From the NCBI GenBank assembly GCA_028554755.1, contig JAPTOF010000007.1:1520001-1584000 (forward strand): a stretch of DNA of 64,000 bases. The letters run 5' to 3'. Position 1 is the stretch's first letter. Each line of letters starts with the position of its first letter. The DNA comes from Cordia subcordata (taxonomy: Eukaryota > Streptophyta > Magnoliopsida > Boraginales > Cordiaceae). Shown here one piece after another: positions 21,631-33,133 of this stretch. Made by a program: the position numbers and the translations under genes. The notes under the pieces were generated by a model. It was not told the origin of the DNA and did no database searches. It saw nothing but the letters and a program-made list of their open reading frames with translations.

Positions 21631-22182
21631 ACTAATGAATATGATACAATTATAATTCTATTTAATGTCTTCTAATATTATTGATTAACTCTAGTAGAAC
21701 TTAATCATGAAAAGATTAGTGAAACTCGATCATTGACTAGGAAACCGCGGAATCTTACCCCTAAAATACATCATGTGAGCCGCCCAGATACAGAAAGTTA
21801 GTAAAAGGAGAATCTTCAACCACACACGAGAATTGACTCAAACTTGAATATATAGCAAATTCTTTTTCCCTTCGACTTGAGAGTGCGATTGGCTTTGCTT
21901 ATAAACAGGTCAAACTTGGTTATAAGCAGAAAGAGAAAACTTATGTATTCGGTAAAATCTATTATAAGTTTTACCAAATAGGTACAAAAAAAAATCGCCT
22001 CTCCTACTTCTTTTTTCTTATTTGTAAGTGACGTGATTTGACTAAATAAAACGTAACTCTACCATTTAGAAAAAGTAAAGCAACACTCTTTTGTTTTAAA
22101 GGGTCTTTTTTATTCATTTTAACAAACAATACTATTTACAGGCACATATTCACCAAATATGTCAACAATTATAAGCACATCC

Positions 22183-22419
22183 CAAGCCTGATTGGACTGG
22201 CTCTTTTTTATTTTCTAGAAAAAAAACATTTTTCTCCTAAAGATTGTACATATTTTTCTAATAACTATCTGGCTAGATTTTGAGAAAAGTTGAAATTCTA
22301 AAAAAAAAATTCAAATACAATTTTTTTTCAAAAATTAAAAATTTTAAATTTTCAAAAAAGTATTATTTTCAAAAGTCATTAAAATTACTTTCTAAAAAGT
22401 CAATGCAAACGAACCAAAT
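22183..22419. repeat. Tourist-like MITE, family A copy (diverged)
   Basis: Left end AGCCTGATTGGACTGGC, right end GTCAATGCAAACGAACC. The interior has the characteristic poly-A/poly-T blocks. Just upstream (21890-22180) are CTTATAAGC-type motifs shared with the element at 44356-44634. Confidence 0.5.
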
Positions 22420-22558
22420 ATCTTTTAATTTATTTATCATTTACTTATTTACTTATATAAGCATTAAAAGTTACTTATGTTAAAAGAAGCAAACCTAAAT
22501 TCCCTCTCAAAGCCCAATCCATAGTCCACAAAACATTAGTCGCATAAATCCTAATTTA

Positions 22559-22827
22559 TGCTCTGTTTGTTATAGTCTTATTTTAAAATATTTATCTTAT
22601 TAAAATAAGATTATATTTTATAAAATTTAAGAAATCTTATCATGCATTCTATGAAAATTCAAAACAAAATTATACTTTTTATCTTATAAAAAATAAGCAA
22701 TCCATCCCATCTTATTTTTTATAATTATAAAATATATAATACATATAATAAGATATCTTAAATCTTATAAGATATATCCAAATTTTAATAAGATAAGCTT
22801 AAATTTGTGATCATTCCAAATACACTG
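22559..22827. repeat. MITE family B, copy 1, in the RPL30 promoter
   Basis: A 269-bp element with TTA on both sides (22556-22558 and 22828-22830). Ends TGCTCTGTTTGTTATAG and ATCATTCCAAATACACTG. The interior consists of AAGATT/TCTTAT-type inverted sub-repeats. A relative of the same length at 34759-35028 shares the ends, the TTA duplication and most of the interior. It ends about 20 bases upstream of the RPL30 TATA box. Confidence 0.75.
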
Positions 22828-22846
22828 TTAGCCCCAAAACACTCTC

Positions 22847-22864
22847 TATATAAACCAACCCTAA
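22847..22864 (+). promoter_or_regulatory. RPL30 core promoter: TATA box and telo-box-like element
   Basis: TATATAAA (22847-22854) is followed by AACCCTAA (22857-22864), the telo-box core typical of plant ribosomal-protein promoters and leaders. An AGCCCA (22511-22516), possibly a site II element, lies on the far side of the family B MITE. Confidence 0.65.
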
Positions 22865-22982
22865 CCGTAACCCTCTTCTTCGCATTTGGGAGATCCATTC
22901 GCCGCCATCAAAATCCTTCTTGGGGCTGTTCACTCCTTTCTCCATCTGTAAATTCTCTCTCTTCCCCTATACCTCAGCAGCC

Positions 22983-25696
22983 ATGGTTGCCGCCAAGAAA
23001 ACTGTAAGATCTATACGCGCGTGTGTGTGTTTTTACAACCTTTAGTGTGTGTGTGTGTGGTTTTACGACCTTTAGTGTGTGCGTGTGCGTGTGCGTGAAA
23101 AACTAATTTGGAAAAATGTGAAATTTGATTGAATAAAAATGGTGGAATAATTTTTGCAGAAGAAGACCCATGAGAGCATTAACAACAGGCTGGCTCTTGT
23201 GATGAAGAGTGGCAAATACACTTTGGGTTACAAGACTGTGCTCAAGTCTCTCCGAAGCTCCAAAGGTACATTCTTTTTTTTTTCCCTTCTTGTTTTTTTG
23301 TTTTTAATATTCCAATTCTTTATTGTAAATCTAGTAAAATGAGATAACATTTTTCAATGTAAGTAGCAGATTAGTGTATAAATTAGATAGGGTCTGTTTT
23401 GGATTCGCTTTTTCAGGAAAAAAAGCATTATTTTTCTTAAAAAAAAACATTCTTTTTACTATAACTATTTGGCTTGGCTTTAGTACAGTTTAGCTTTTTC
23501 CAGAAGTCATAAATTTTTAGGTTGAAACTTGTAAAATAAAAGTGTATTTTCAGAAAAGGCAATCCGAATGAGCCCATGATAATAGAATTGTGTCCTTTCG
23601 TCTTAAATTTATTTTTGTTTTCGAGGCTTCTAATGATTTGTTTTTCTACTAATGTTGAAACGGGTTTAAACATTTTAGTCCATTTTAGCTCCTAATGATT
23701 TGTAAGTTAGCTTATTTTGTCAACTAGTAGTTGGACCCGGTTGATATAGGATTGGATTGTGTTGATGTTGGCTGTCTCTTTCTCGAAGATCTGCAGAAAA
23801 AAGTTAGTTTCTTTTTTTGTAGTCTGGTAAAAAAAAATGTTTTTTTTGTAATGTAGTTCATATGTAAAGCATAGAGGTGTCATTGAATTGATGTTTTTCT
23901 ACATTAGTTTCTGGGATCTGCTATGCATTGTCTTTTTCATATCAATCACAATATTGTTATGTAGTGGTGATAATTACTGGATGAGATTTATCATAGTGAT
24001 TTTAACTACTTATATCATATTGGGTACTTGGTTTTTGGATCGTTTATAATGATTTTGGTAGCTTGCTATAGTATACATGGACTACATTTTTGGTGGGATA
24101 ATTATGCTTGACGTGTTTTCATACTAGTAGTAGTATCTGGTTGTTGATGTTGGTTTGTTTTATTTGAAGATTTGCAAAAATAATAATGTAAATCATGAAC
24201 TGAGATAGTTTTTAGTTTCTCTTTCTTTTTATGTAGTTCTGTGGCTAGTGATAGTATCGTTCTCGTTTTGGTAATTTAGTATGGATAGTAGGTCGTGATA
24301 CTGTGGATGTGGATCTAAGGTCAGGTCTTTGGTCATTTGTTTTATAGGGAAGCTGATTATCATTGCCAATAACTGCCCTCCTCTTCGGAAGTCAGAGATA
24401 GAGTACTATGCTATGTTGGCTAAAGTTGGAGTTCACCACTACAACGGCAGTGAGTATCTCTACTTGTTACCTGATTGGAATGATATGCAGTATCCTGTTT
24501 GTTTGTTTTATAAATTCTCTTAGTACATTTTTCTGCATTGCCTATTTGCTTTATGTGCAGAGTCATGGTAGGAAAAGCCTTTTTTTTTCTTAATACCTTG
24601 AGGAATTTGTTTTCAGTTAACTATTTAGCTTTATCTACTAATCTGTAATTGTCCTCAACTTTGGATAGTTGCAGGGTTCTCTCTATTTGTGTTTTATCTT
24701 CATTCATCGTCTCTTCAAGTTTGAATCGTTTGGACACAAATGAATTCATGCTTCAATGTTTGTTTATTTGTTATTATTATTTTTTTTGGAGGATTAACAT
24801 TATGAAGCTTCGCTATCTGGTCAACAGAATCAGTTTGTTTCTGATTGACTCGTTCCCTTGAAGCAAGAGTGAATGTGTTGCCTTTTAAATATCTCTCTTC
24901 TTTGCAACCCTTTTCCAAGTTGCATTCGAAGGACACTGAGGCAGCAACATGATAGTACCACATTGATCTTTTGCATCAGAGTAATATAACAATAACAAAC
25001 ACAGATCTTTGTTTGATAACTTGAATTGCCAACTATACTCTTTCAGAGTTTGAATTTGTACCATTTATTGTTTCTCTAAGTTAACACTTTCAAGAAACAA
25101 GGCATCTTCTTTGTTTATACAAGTGCAGTGGAATCCTTTTCTTAATTTATTTATTATCAGAGCAGGAGTTGCCGTTTCCTTATATATATGAATATATTTA
25201 TATGCGTTTGTGATCTTGGGGGAATGTACAGAACAACGATGATGAGCTCTACAGACCTGTAATGATTTTGTGGATATGATCACAATCTCTAATGAACATC
25301 TAAGGGACTGAGTTGTCATATCATCTGTACATCTCCCAGATTTTCTTTACATAATATTTACCTATGTATTTATTATTGTCACCATTCTTTGCCTCTTTGA
25401 AGATACGTGATTGGCAATATCAAATTTCTACTATTCATTATTATTTTCCTGCATAGGTTACTGTACTAACTACCATCAATTTTGTTACTACAGACAATGT
25501 AGATTTGGGGACTGCTTGTGGGAAATATTTCAGGGTCTGCTGCCTCAGCATTATCGACCCAGGTAAGTTTTGTGGTTGTTGCTGCAGAATTTCATTGTTG
25601 AAGAAATTCATCTATTTGATTTTTAAAATACTTCCACTGATGACCATCATTTCAGGTGATTCTGATATTATTAAGAGCATGCCTGGAGACCAATGA
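22983..25696 (+). CDS. RPL30: 60S ribosomal protein L30 (eL30)
   Basis: Five coding exons, 22983-23003, 23160-23265, 24348-24449, 25494-25562 and 25656-25696, total 339 bases, giving 112 residues, the family's usual length. The product starts [20 protein letters not shown], contains [20 protein letters not shown] and [20 protein letters not shown], and ends with SMPGDQ. eL30 is a component of the large cytosolic ribosomal subunit with an L7Ae-type RNA-binding fold that binds kink-turns. All junctions are GT-AG and keep frame. Intron 2 carries a MITE (23390-23574) and intron 3 carries a predicted box C/D snoRNA. Kink-turn binding by both eL30 and box C/D partner proteins is family knowledge, not evidence of a functional link here. 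Confidence 0.96.
23390..23574. repeat. Tourist-like MITE, family A copy, in RPL30 intron 2
   Basis: Ends GGGTCTGTTTTGGATTCGC and GGCAATCCGAATGAGCCC are imperfect inverted repeats of the family consensus. Flanking triplets do not match, so the target duplication is lost. Confidence 0.6.
25233..25316 (+). ncRNA. Box C/D snoRNA in RPL30 intron 3, predicted to guide 18S rRNA 2'-O-methylation
   Basis: Box C ATGATGA (25239-25245) and box D CTGA (25308-25311) are enclosed by a perfect 5-bp terminal stem (ACAAC 25233-25237 / GTTGT 25312-25316), giving an 84-nt RNA. GAACATCTAAGGG (25294-25306), directly upstream of box D, is complementary over 13 bases to CCCTTAGATGTTC of plant 18S rRNA. By the box D+5 rule, A25303 pairs with the first U after CCC. 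ACAGACCTGT (25251-25260) is complementary over 10 bases to ACAGGTCTGT, lying only four bases upstream in 18S. A C'-like ATGATCA (25276-25282) is present. The 18S sequence is from memory. The target region is the one served by U61-type snoRNAs, but I do not assign a name. Confidence 0.8.
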
Positions 25697-26016
25697 GAAA
25701 GCCTCAGCGTAGTAGAAAATTCTTTTGGATTGCAAATCATTCTCAAATTCTTAACAACAAATTCTTCTGCCAAGAAACATAAGCCAGTGTAGATGATGAA
25801 TGATGTTTTACCTTTCTCTAAATTAGAGTTTGGGAAATTTTGGAGATGTTGAGGTCTTGAATCTTGATAGAACATTCTTCCAGAAATTTGATTAAAAGTT
25901 TGCTCTGGACTAATGATGATGATGATTATGATGATCCACCACTTATTCTGATAAGGACTTCCATTTTGTTTCTGAAACTTTGTTCTTGCTCTTTATTTTT
26001 GTCCTCTGCCATCTTA

Positions 26017-26137
26017 GGATTTGTTTGGATTGACTATTTTTTTTTCAAGAAAAAAAAACACTTTTCTTTAAAAAAAGTAGAATTTTTTGCAATAGTTATT
26101 TTGTTAACACTTTTGAACAGTCAATTGAAACGAGTCC
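26017..26137. repeat. Tourist-like MITE, family A copy with intact TTA duplication
   Basis: TTA (26014-26016) precedes GGATTTGTTTGGATTGAC, and GTCAATTGAAACGAGTCC is followed by TTA (26138-26140). At 121 bp it is one of the shortest copies. It lies downstream of RPL30. Confidence 0.75.
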
Positions 26138-27485
26138 TTAACATCATATCTTTGCTGTTCGAGGAGAGGTGGAAGTTATGTATATTTATGCTGAATTAGT
26201 CATATAATGTATAAATAGGTTGGATCGTTCATTAGCTAAGGGCAACTGATCTTTGGGCAAGCAAATTGTTTCTCATGCTCTGCAACGTCCGAGGCAGCAG
26301 AGGAAATGCTAAAAATTTGACTTTTTTCATGAGTTAAAAATTTTAGTTTTTTTAAAAAATATTATTTTTAAAAGTATAAAAAAATACTTTTGAACAAAAC
26401 ATTAATCCAAGTAGACTCATTCATATTTGTATTTTGTGATTCCCATAACCAATTGGTATTGGATAACTTTTGAACTTGTTTGCTATTAAACAACGTTCAT
26501 TTATTTGGCCTCAGCCAAAAGAATCGTGAATGATTTTTGCTTGTGTTATGAATTTATGATAGGGAATTTTCAAATCGAGATGTTATAATTCAAATTAATT
26601 AAACACAAAACCTATTAAATCGACTTTAAGAAAAAAGGAAAACTAATTTCGTGTGAACAGATTTTGTATTGTTCTACAAGCGTGACTCAACATAAATTTT
26701 ATAATACCAAGTTTTATTGCTAATAGTGAATTGTATGCTATCAACTTCTATTTCATTTACTTTAAAAAATTTTTAATCTGAATAGGGAGCCCAAATTTGG
26801 CTCTAAAAGTTTGCAGAGTTTGATTGCAAGTTTATTGAATTTGTTTTTCATTTGTTTTCCTCCAAAAACTTAATATCGCCCATGACTTATTTATTACTGG
26901 ACGTGCTCTACTAATTGAATTTTTCTCAACGTAAAATAATAATTGAATTTCTCTCAATGTGAAAAAAGAAAAGAACCTTAATATTGCACCTATCACAGTA
27001 ATATTTCATATATATATATATATAAATTTGTTATCTTTAGTCATTCTCATGTTAAATATAACTTAAGTCTTGAATTTTATATAAGAATAATTAAAAATAA
27101 TAAATTTTATATTAATAAAAATACTAATTCAACATTAATGGTGCAATGTTGACTCTGCTTTTCATGGTGGAAAGCAGAAGAGGAAAATTGTACACGCTCA
27201 TGACTTTGACTTTGGCTTTTTCCCTTTTCTTTCTTTTTCCGTCTGAGTCTTATAACTCACTTTCGAAATATCATTAAACAAGAAAACTACTCACGACCCA
27301 TACAACCCCCAAAAAAAAAAAAAAAGAAATGGAATGCTACCAAATATCTTATTTTGCTAAGCAAACACAAAAATCATAGCAAAAGAAGAAATAAATAAAA
27401 AGAAACGGAAAAGAAATAGGAGAAAAAAAAATCCAAGAAAACAGGAGAAGAAAAAGAAAAGAAAAGAAAAAAAAGGTGGAAAAAA
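26138..27485. other. Intergenic between RPL30 and the membrane-protein gene
   Basis: AT-rich with a partial family-A-like fragment near 26300-26415 (AAAAATTT/TTTAAAAA blocks ending ATTAATCCAAGTAGACTC). The A/G-rich stretch 27300-27485 is probably the 5' leader of the next gene. No other gene seen. Confidence 0.5.
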
Positions 27486-30400
27486 ATGGGATTTAGTGCA
27501 GAAGATTTGTCAACAATAGGAGGGATAGCAACAGTGTCAGTGCTGGACGCAGTGATACCAACGCATTGGTTGCCTTTCTCCATTGTTGGGCGTGCCCAGA
27601 AATGGACTCTTTCTCGAACACTTCTTGTCAGTATGTATTACACCCTCTTCTCATTGTCTGAGTAATTTTTTTATTCTTTTTACTTTTTTTTATGGGTGTG
27701 GATTTGGCTGAATTGTTTAGTTTAAATTTTTATGTAAAAATTAGAGCTTTGAGTTTCTTGGTTGATATGGTAATTTGGTAAAAGATGGAGTCTTTTTTTT
27801 TTTTTTTGGGGGGGGGGGGGGTGGGGTTTATTGGTGTGAATTGTTAATTTAGTTGAATTGTTTAATTGAAATTTTGTGCAAAAATTAGAGCTTTGAGTTT
27901 TTTGGTTGATATGGTAATTTGGTGAAAAATGGAGTCTTCCCCGGGGGGGGGGGGTGGTCAAATGAGTAAATGGGGGCTTTTGGTTTTGATTGGTGTGAAT
28001 TGTTAATTTAGTTGGATTGTTTAATTGAAATTTTGTGAAAAAATTAGAGCTTTGAGCTCTTTGGTTGATATGGTAATTTGGTGAAAAATGGAGTCTTCCC
28101 CTGCCCCGGGAGGGGCGGAGGGGAGGAGGAGGTGGAGGTCAAGTGAGTAAATGGGGGCTTTTGGTTTTGATTGGTGTGAATTGTTAATTTTGTTGAATTG
28201 TCTAATTGAAATTTTGTGTAAAAATTAGACCTTTCAATTTCTTGGTCAATAAATGAGTAAATGGGGTTTGGGGTTTTCATTGGTGTGAATTGTTAATTTG
28301 GTTGAATTGTTTAATTGAACTTTTGTTAAAAATTAGAGCTTTGAGTTTCTTGGTTGATATCGTGAATTTGGTGATCTTTGGGGGTCAAGTGAGCAAATAG
28401 GGAATCCAGGTTGCTGATACGGCGAATTTTGGTGTTGGTTATTGACTGATAGGATCTGATTGGTTATTCAAGTAATGAAGTACATAAATTGTGTCTTAAG
28501 GTGTTGGTTGCTGATAATTTTTGGATAGTTGTTGAATTATTTACAAAGAAATTTGAGGAAGACGAGAAAATCAAGGTACATCGAGTATTAGTTATTTGAC
28601 AGAAGGGTGTCCATGCATTTCAATTCATAGGACACTTCCTATCTTTTCATGAAATTGTTATATCACGGTTGTTCTATCTCATTTTCTTTAATTGTTCTAG
28701 TACATTACAAAGTGCTAGATGTGAAATGGTTGATTCTTTTGTTAGGTTGTATTCATGTATTAAGATGATTTAATTGGTGCAAATTGTGTGTTATAAGGAA
28801 GTCGTTGAAAGAATGAAGACTTGTATATCTTCCCCTTTATCCTCTTTCGCTTGAGGATTAAAATAAAAATGGAAGTAAGTTCATCTTGTTGATTCATTTC
28901 TGATCAAATAGAAGTTGTTTCCTACAATATTGACCCATTATTGGTTATCAAAGGGGAGAAGAATAACTTTCAACAGTCAGAAGTTTTCTACGACTGCATG
29001 TGAAAGACCTTTTTTTCTGCAGGTTAGATGCTTAGTTTTATGGTCTCTTGTCTGATTGATGTACGAGAGACTGCTATGAATGTAAGAGCTGAGGGTTCTG
29101 TGTACAGAGATGGACGTTAAGAGGAGAAATAGTTGATATCTGAATGATTGGCTCGCAATAGGTGGATCTCTCACTAAGTTGTAACCATGGATAACGAATA
29201 TGTTTCCGTGTTATACATGGTAAAGAATGGAGGGGAATATTTGTAGAAAAGTAAAAGATGCATCTTGTTTTTCAGGGTGTCCATGCAAGTGATGGTTATT
29301 ATGGTGGAGCCTCTGTAATATGATAGAAATTTCAGGTTGCCTTCAGTCACATGACTAACTTTTTGTAATGAGTCCCCGTTGCAGAAAGTTGATCAATATT
29401 TCAATTCTAAAATTTTGTCTATGCTAATGAAAATCTGATCAATATATCATGCATGTAACTTGTCAAATATATTATTGTATTTGGTGAATGTTTGAGAAAA
29501 CCTGTTTAATGAATTTACATCCCCTGAAAAGCCATCTCTTCTTGTGCCAATGCATTATTCATTCTTCAGGTTCTTCCCAAATTATTAAATGCTTAATTTC
29601 CTTGTGTATCTTCTACTCAAAAGTAGTTTTAAATTCATAATAGCGTTACTGAAACATGTGTTCCGTGAAATTGTTAGAGTCCAGTATACACATAAAGTGG
29701 CTACTATAAAAAAGTAACACAAAAAAGAAGTTCTTCCAGACACTCTTTTAATTTTTTGTTTTCTTTGATCTCTGACTTTGCATTTTGGGCAGACCATTCT
29801 TCAAACTCTTTGCAGAAACGGCAGTAGTATATCTTCTTGTTTCTTCATTCGTTCTTCCATTTCCTCCTATTATCTAACTGCTCATGCATAATGAATCGGT
29901 TAGTAATTTTTCTAGAAGAAAGCCTAAAATACTTTTTTCCAAGTTTGTCACTGACTATCAATCTGAAAGAAATATGACTTGTATGAAGTTTCGTCGCTGT
30001 AACATGCCATTGTTTGTTGATTAGATACATATACATATATAAAACTTGTACAAACTCTATATTCTTTTTATAGAATTTATTTTCTAGCAACCAAAGCTAG
30101 AACTTAGTCATGGGCATTGTGTCCAAAGACACATGAACTGGTCATTTTATAGGATAAGATGTCAGTCAGTCCCAACTTGATCTATTTTTCACCTGCTTTT
30201 GGTAACTTCGTCAATCTTTTATAAGCATGATCTATGGTAGTTCCTTTTCTGCCCATCTTATGTAGGAATATTGGGTGCTGTAAGGCAACGCCTGTTAACC
30301 TGTGGGGGAGGACATTGCCTCTATATACTATTATAATTCCTTTTCCTGATATTTGGACAAATGCAAGGCTTGTTAAACCTGTATACTTGTCAGAAACCTC

Positions 30401-31303
30401 CTTGTGTTAGTTGCCTATATTGGTGGCCATGAGGTCTTGTATTAATGGCTCAGATTTATATATAATTCTTTGTCATTGTGAATCATTTACCCAATTCTGA
30501 TCTACTCATAATTAATACATCATGTTTGCTTGCAGCTGCATTTGGAGCATTTTTGCATGCAATATCCACTTCATTTCTTGGTATAACTGCAATCACCATA
30601 ACAAATACCATTGTCGGCGAAGAAACTGTTCACAAGCTTGCTTCACTGTTGCTCATAGTTCTCGGTGGTAGTTATGTCATATCGTTTCTTTCTGGAAAGG
30701 GAGGCCATAGTCATTGCCACAACCACCCCATGGAAAAAATGGCTGTTGCAGGCCTTCTTCTTGTACCTGCATTGTCTCCTTGTACTACCACTCTTCCGGT
30801 GTTTTTGGCCGTTGGATATTCATCCTCCATGATGGCGCTTGCTATCATAGTTCTCTTTTTGAGGTATTGCTGCTATGTATGCATAGTACATCTTTTATAC
30901 ATTTACTCGTGAACTATATTCAATCTTTTCCTGGATTATAGAATTACCTTAGAACAGCTTCCCATTCAGACTGCTTCCCATTGTGTTATGTTACGACCAG
31001 TTCAGTAGATGCATAACTTCAATGGAGTTTTAAAACCTTCAAGATTTGACTTAAGGTGGTGCTATTTGCTTTTGCAGCACACTAATTGTTATGACTTTGC
31101 TGGTCGCTCTTTCATTCTATGGTGCAAGTCGGATCAAGTTTCATTGGGTGGAGCACAACGAAAGGCTTCTTATTGGTTCTGTGCTATGTTTAGTCGGAAT
31201 CTTGACACTTATTTTTCATGATCATGATCATGATGATCATCATCATCGTGGAGAAGTGGGTTCCACTGGTAACCACTTCCACAGAAAGCTAATTGTTTCA
31301 TGA
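27486..31303 (+). CDS. Multi-pass membrane protein with His-rich tail (nickel/cobalt-transporter-like plant family)
   Basis: Three exons, 27486-27630, 30536-30863 and 31078-31303, join to 699 bases, giving 232 residues. The protein starts MGFSAEDLSTIGGIATVSVL, with IPTHWLPFSIVGRAQKWTLS in exon 1. Exon 2 holds hydrophobic segments (FLHAISTSFLGITAITI, LASLLLIVLGGSYVISFL, MAVAGLLLVPALSPCTTTLP). Exon 3 adds two more hydrophobic segments and a metal-binding-like HDHDHDDHHH tract. A HSHCHNHP cluster lies in the loop after the second helix of exon 2. Around six membrane spans are expected. His-rich loops recall RcnA/NiCoT-type metal transporters, but transport is inferred only from that resemblance; plant relatives are mostly annotated as uncharacterised membrane proteins. 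Intron 1 is 2.9 kb and holds a degenerate tandem repeat. Confidence 0.8.
27690..28345 (+). repeat. Degenerate tandem repeat inside intron 1 of the membrane-protein gene
   Basis: A unit containing TGGTGTGAATTGTTAATTT, then GAATTGTTTAATTGAAATTT, then AAAATTAGAGCTTTGAG and TTGGTTGATATGGTAATTTG recurs about five times. The GAATTGTTAATTT landmark sits at about 27838, 27997, 28178 and 28287, so the period varies from about 110 to 180 bp. Poly-G or G-rich tracts (near 27807 and 27943) separate some units. Confidence 0.8.
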
Positions 31304-31536
31304 GAACGTTGCTTTTTGTTTTCTATAGACTACAACTGCATCTTTATTGTGCAGGAGCAAATGTCAAACCTGCATACATCATGCCATTACTGAACCTTGA
31401 GATGCCTGGTCCTGTAATGACTTTTTTGGATCACTGGCTTAATGATGCTGTACATTCATCTTCCCCCTTTTTGTCCATGAGTGGTCCATTCCCTTTCCCT
31501 GTGGTAGAAATAATCCTAAATTGCAATGACATTGAT

Positions 31537-31767
31537 GGCCTTTTTGGATCAGCTCTCTTTCACGGAAACACACTCCCCCTCCCACAAAACAAAAAAAGCA
31601 TATTTTTCTGTTCGCAATTAGCATTTGGTTTAGATTTCAGAAAAAGGCTGAAACTTTGAAAAAAAAGCTTAGCTTTTTTAAAGTAAAAATTTTTAACTTC
31701 TAGAAAAAAATACTTTTTCAAAAGTTTAAAAAAGCGCTTTTGCAAAAAGTCAATCCAAATAAGCCCT
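31537..31767. repeat. Tourist-like MITE, family A copy
   Basis: Left end near GGCCTTTTTGGATCAGC, right end GTCAATCCAAATAAGCCC followed by TAA. The interior has the family A/T blocks. It lies in the probable 3' region of the membrane-protein gene. Confidence 0.55.
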
Positions 31768-32873
31768 AAAATTGTACCTTCTCAGCTTATAATAGTTCTT
31801 GCAATCAGTTACTCCTGTCTGTTTTGACTAGCATCAGTGTTCTCGAGGCTACAAGTTTCAGTCCTCGAAATAATCTCTCACAATAGAAATACAAGGTAAA
31901 ATTGCATATAATAGACCCCTAATGGGGTTGACCTTTCTTTGGAATTCGTATGTAGGGGGAGTTTCGTGCATACTAATACTCTTTTATGCAGGCCTTGAGA
32001 ACAATAATTTTGAAAATAATTTATTAGGAAAGGTGTCTTCTTTCTTTAAAATGTGAGTAGTAACTTGAACTTGGATAAACGATAGTTGATTGTTTTAGTT
32101 TCCATCTTGATTTGGCATCTATCATGATGTTCTAGAGTAGATGATAGTATTCTTTGTTTGCCTAAATTTCCTAGATAACTTTGAAGTGGTAAACGTGAGC
32201 AACTGTGGTGGGAAATTGATTTGGTTAGTGGATAAGTGTCACGGGTGACAAATGTCTTTACTTTTAGATGTTTTGTTGCAAGGTATTTAGTTAAACTTGA
32301 CGAATTTTGTACAATATGTGAAGTCTATGCAGGTATAATCTTGCTCCTGTTCTTGTGTTTCGTGTTGTTTAGTCTTGTGTGATTGGTTGGTCTTGTCGTG
32401 GAGACATGGGTGCCAGGCAGGATATATTCTCGGCCTTGTAGAATTTTTTCAAGTTTAAACTCATATTTGTATGAAATGCAAGGATAACACGCACTCCGCT
32501 AAATTAGACCCAACAAAAAAAAAAATTGATGGAAGAGGGTTGACTAATAAGTGTTTGTTAAATAAATTTTTACAGAAAAGAGGATAAACAGATAATTAGA
32601 CAAATCATAAAAAAGAAAACTGTGTATTTTAGCAAACTGAATTTTCAAGCATAAATCATATCCCTAATAAAGTAAAACTAAAAAAATAGTAAGATTCCAT
32701 CAAAAACAATAGTCATGGCCACCCAGTGGTTGAATTGTCTTGTAAACTACATTCCCTGACATGTCCATTGAACAATTTTGTGTCATGAAACGACAATTTT
32801 TCTTTGAGAAATCAAAGTGTTTGCATCGTGCAAAGATCCAATAATTCCCACTTCATCATTCACGGGACGAATT
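31768..32873. other. Intergenic, no gene recognised
   Basis: AT-rich, with only short frames and no domain motifs. Nothing supported beyond the flanking MITEs. Confidence 0.6.
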
Positions 32874-32876
32874 TAA

Positions 32877-33133
32877 GGGCAGTTTTGGATTGATTTTTTT
32901 TTTTCTTCTGAAAAAAATAGAAATGCAGTTTGTTTTCTTAAAAATCATCTTATTTAGTCTGAACTATTCGGGTTAATTTTTGAAAAATCTGCAATTTTTG
33001 AAAATTTTACAACTTTTAAGGAAATTCAGTCCTAGTTTTTTTCTAAAAGCTAGGAATTTGAACTTTTCAAAAAATTAATTTTCCAAAAATTGTAAAGAAA
33101 AGTGTTTTTTTTTGAGTCAATCGAAATGAGCTC
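32877..33133. repeat. Tourist-like MITE, family A copy with intact TAA duplication
   Basis: TAA (32874-32876) precedes GGGCAGTTTTGGATTGA, and GTCAATCGAAATGAGCTC is followed by TAA (33134-33136). Length 257 bp. Confidence 0.75.

Noticed and set aside
24845..24955. Second snoRNA candidate in RPL30 intron 3 (GTTGCC ... CACTGAGGCAGCAAC)
   Set aside because: A possible stem and CTGA are present, but no box C follows the 5' stem and no rRNA complementarity was recognised.
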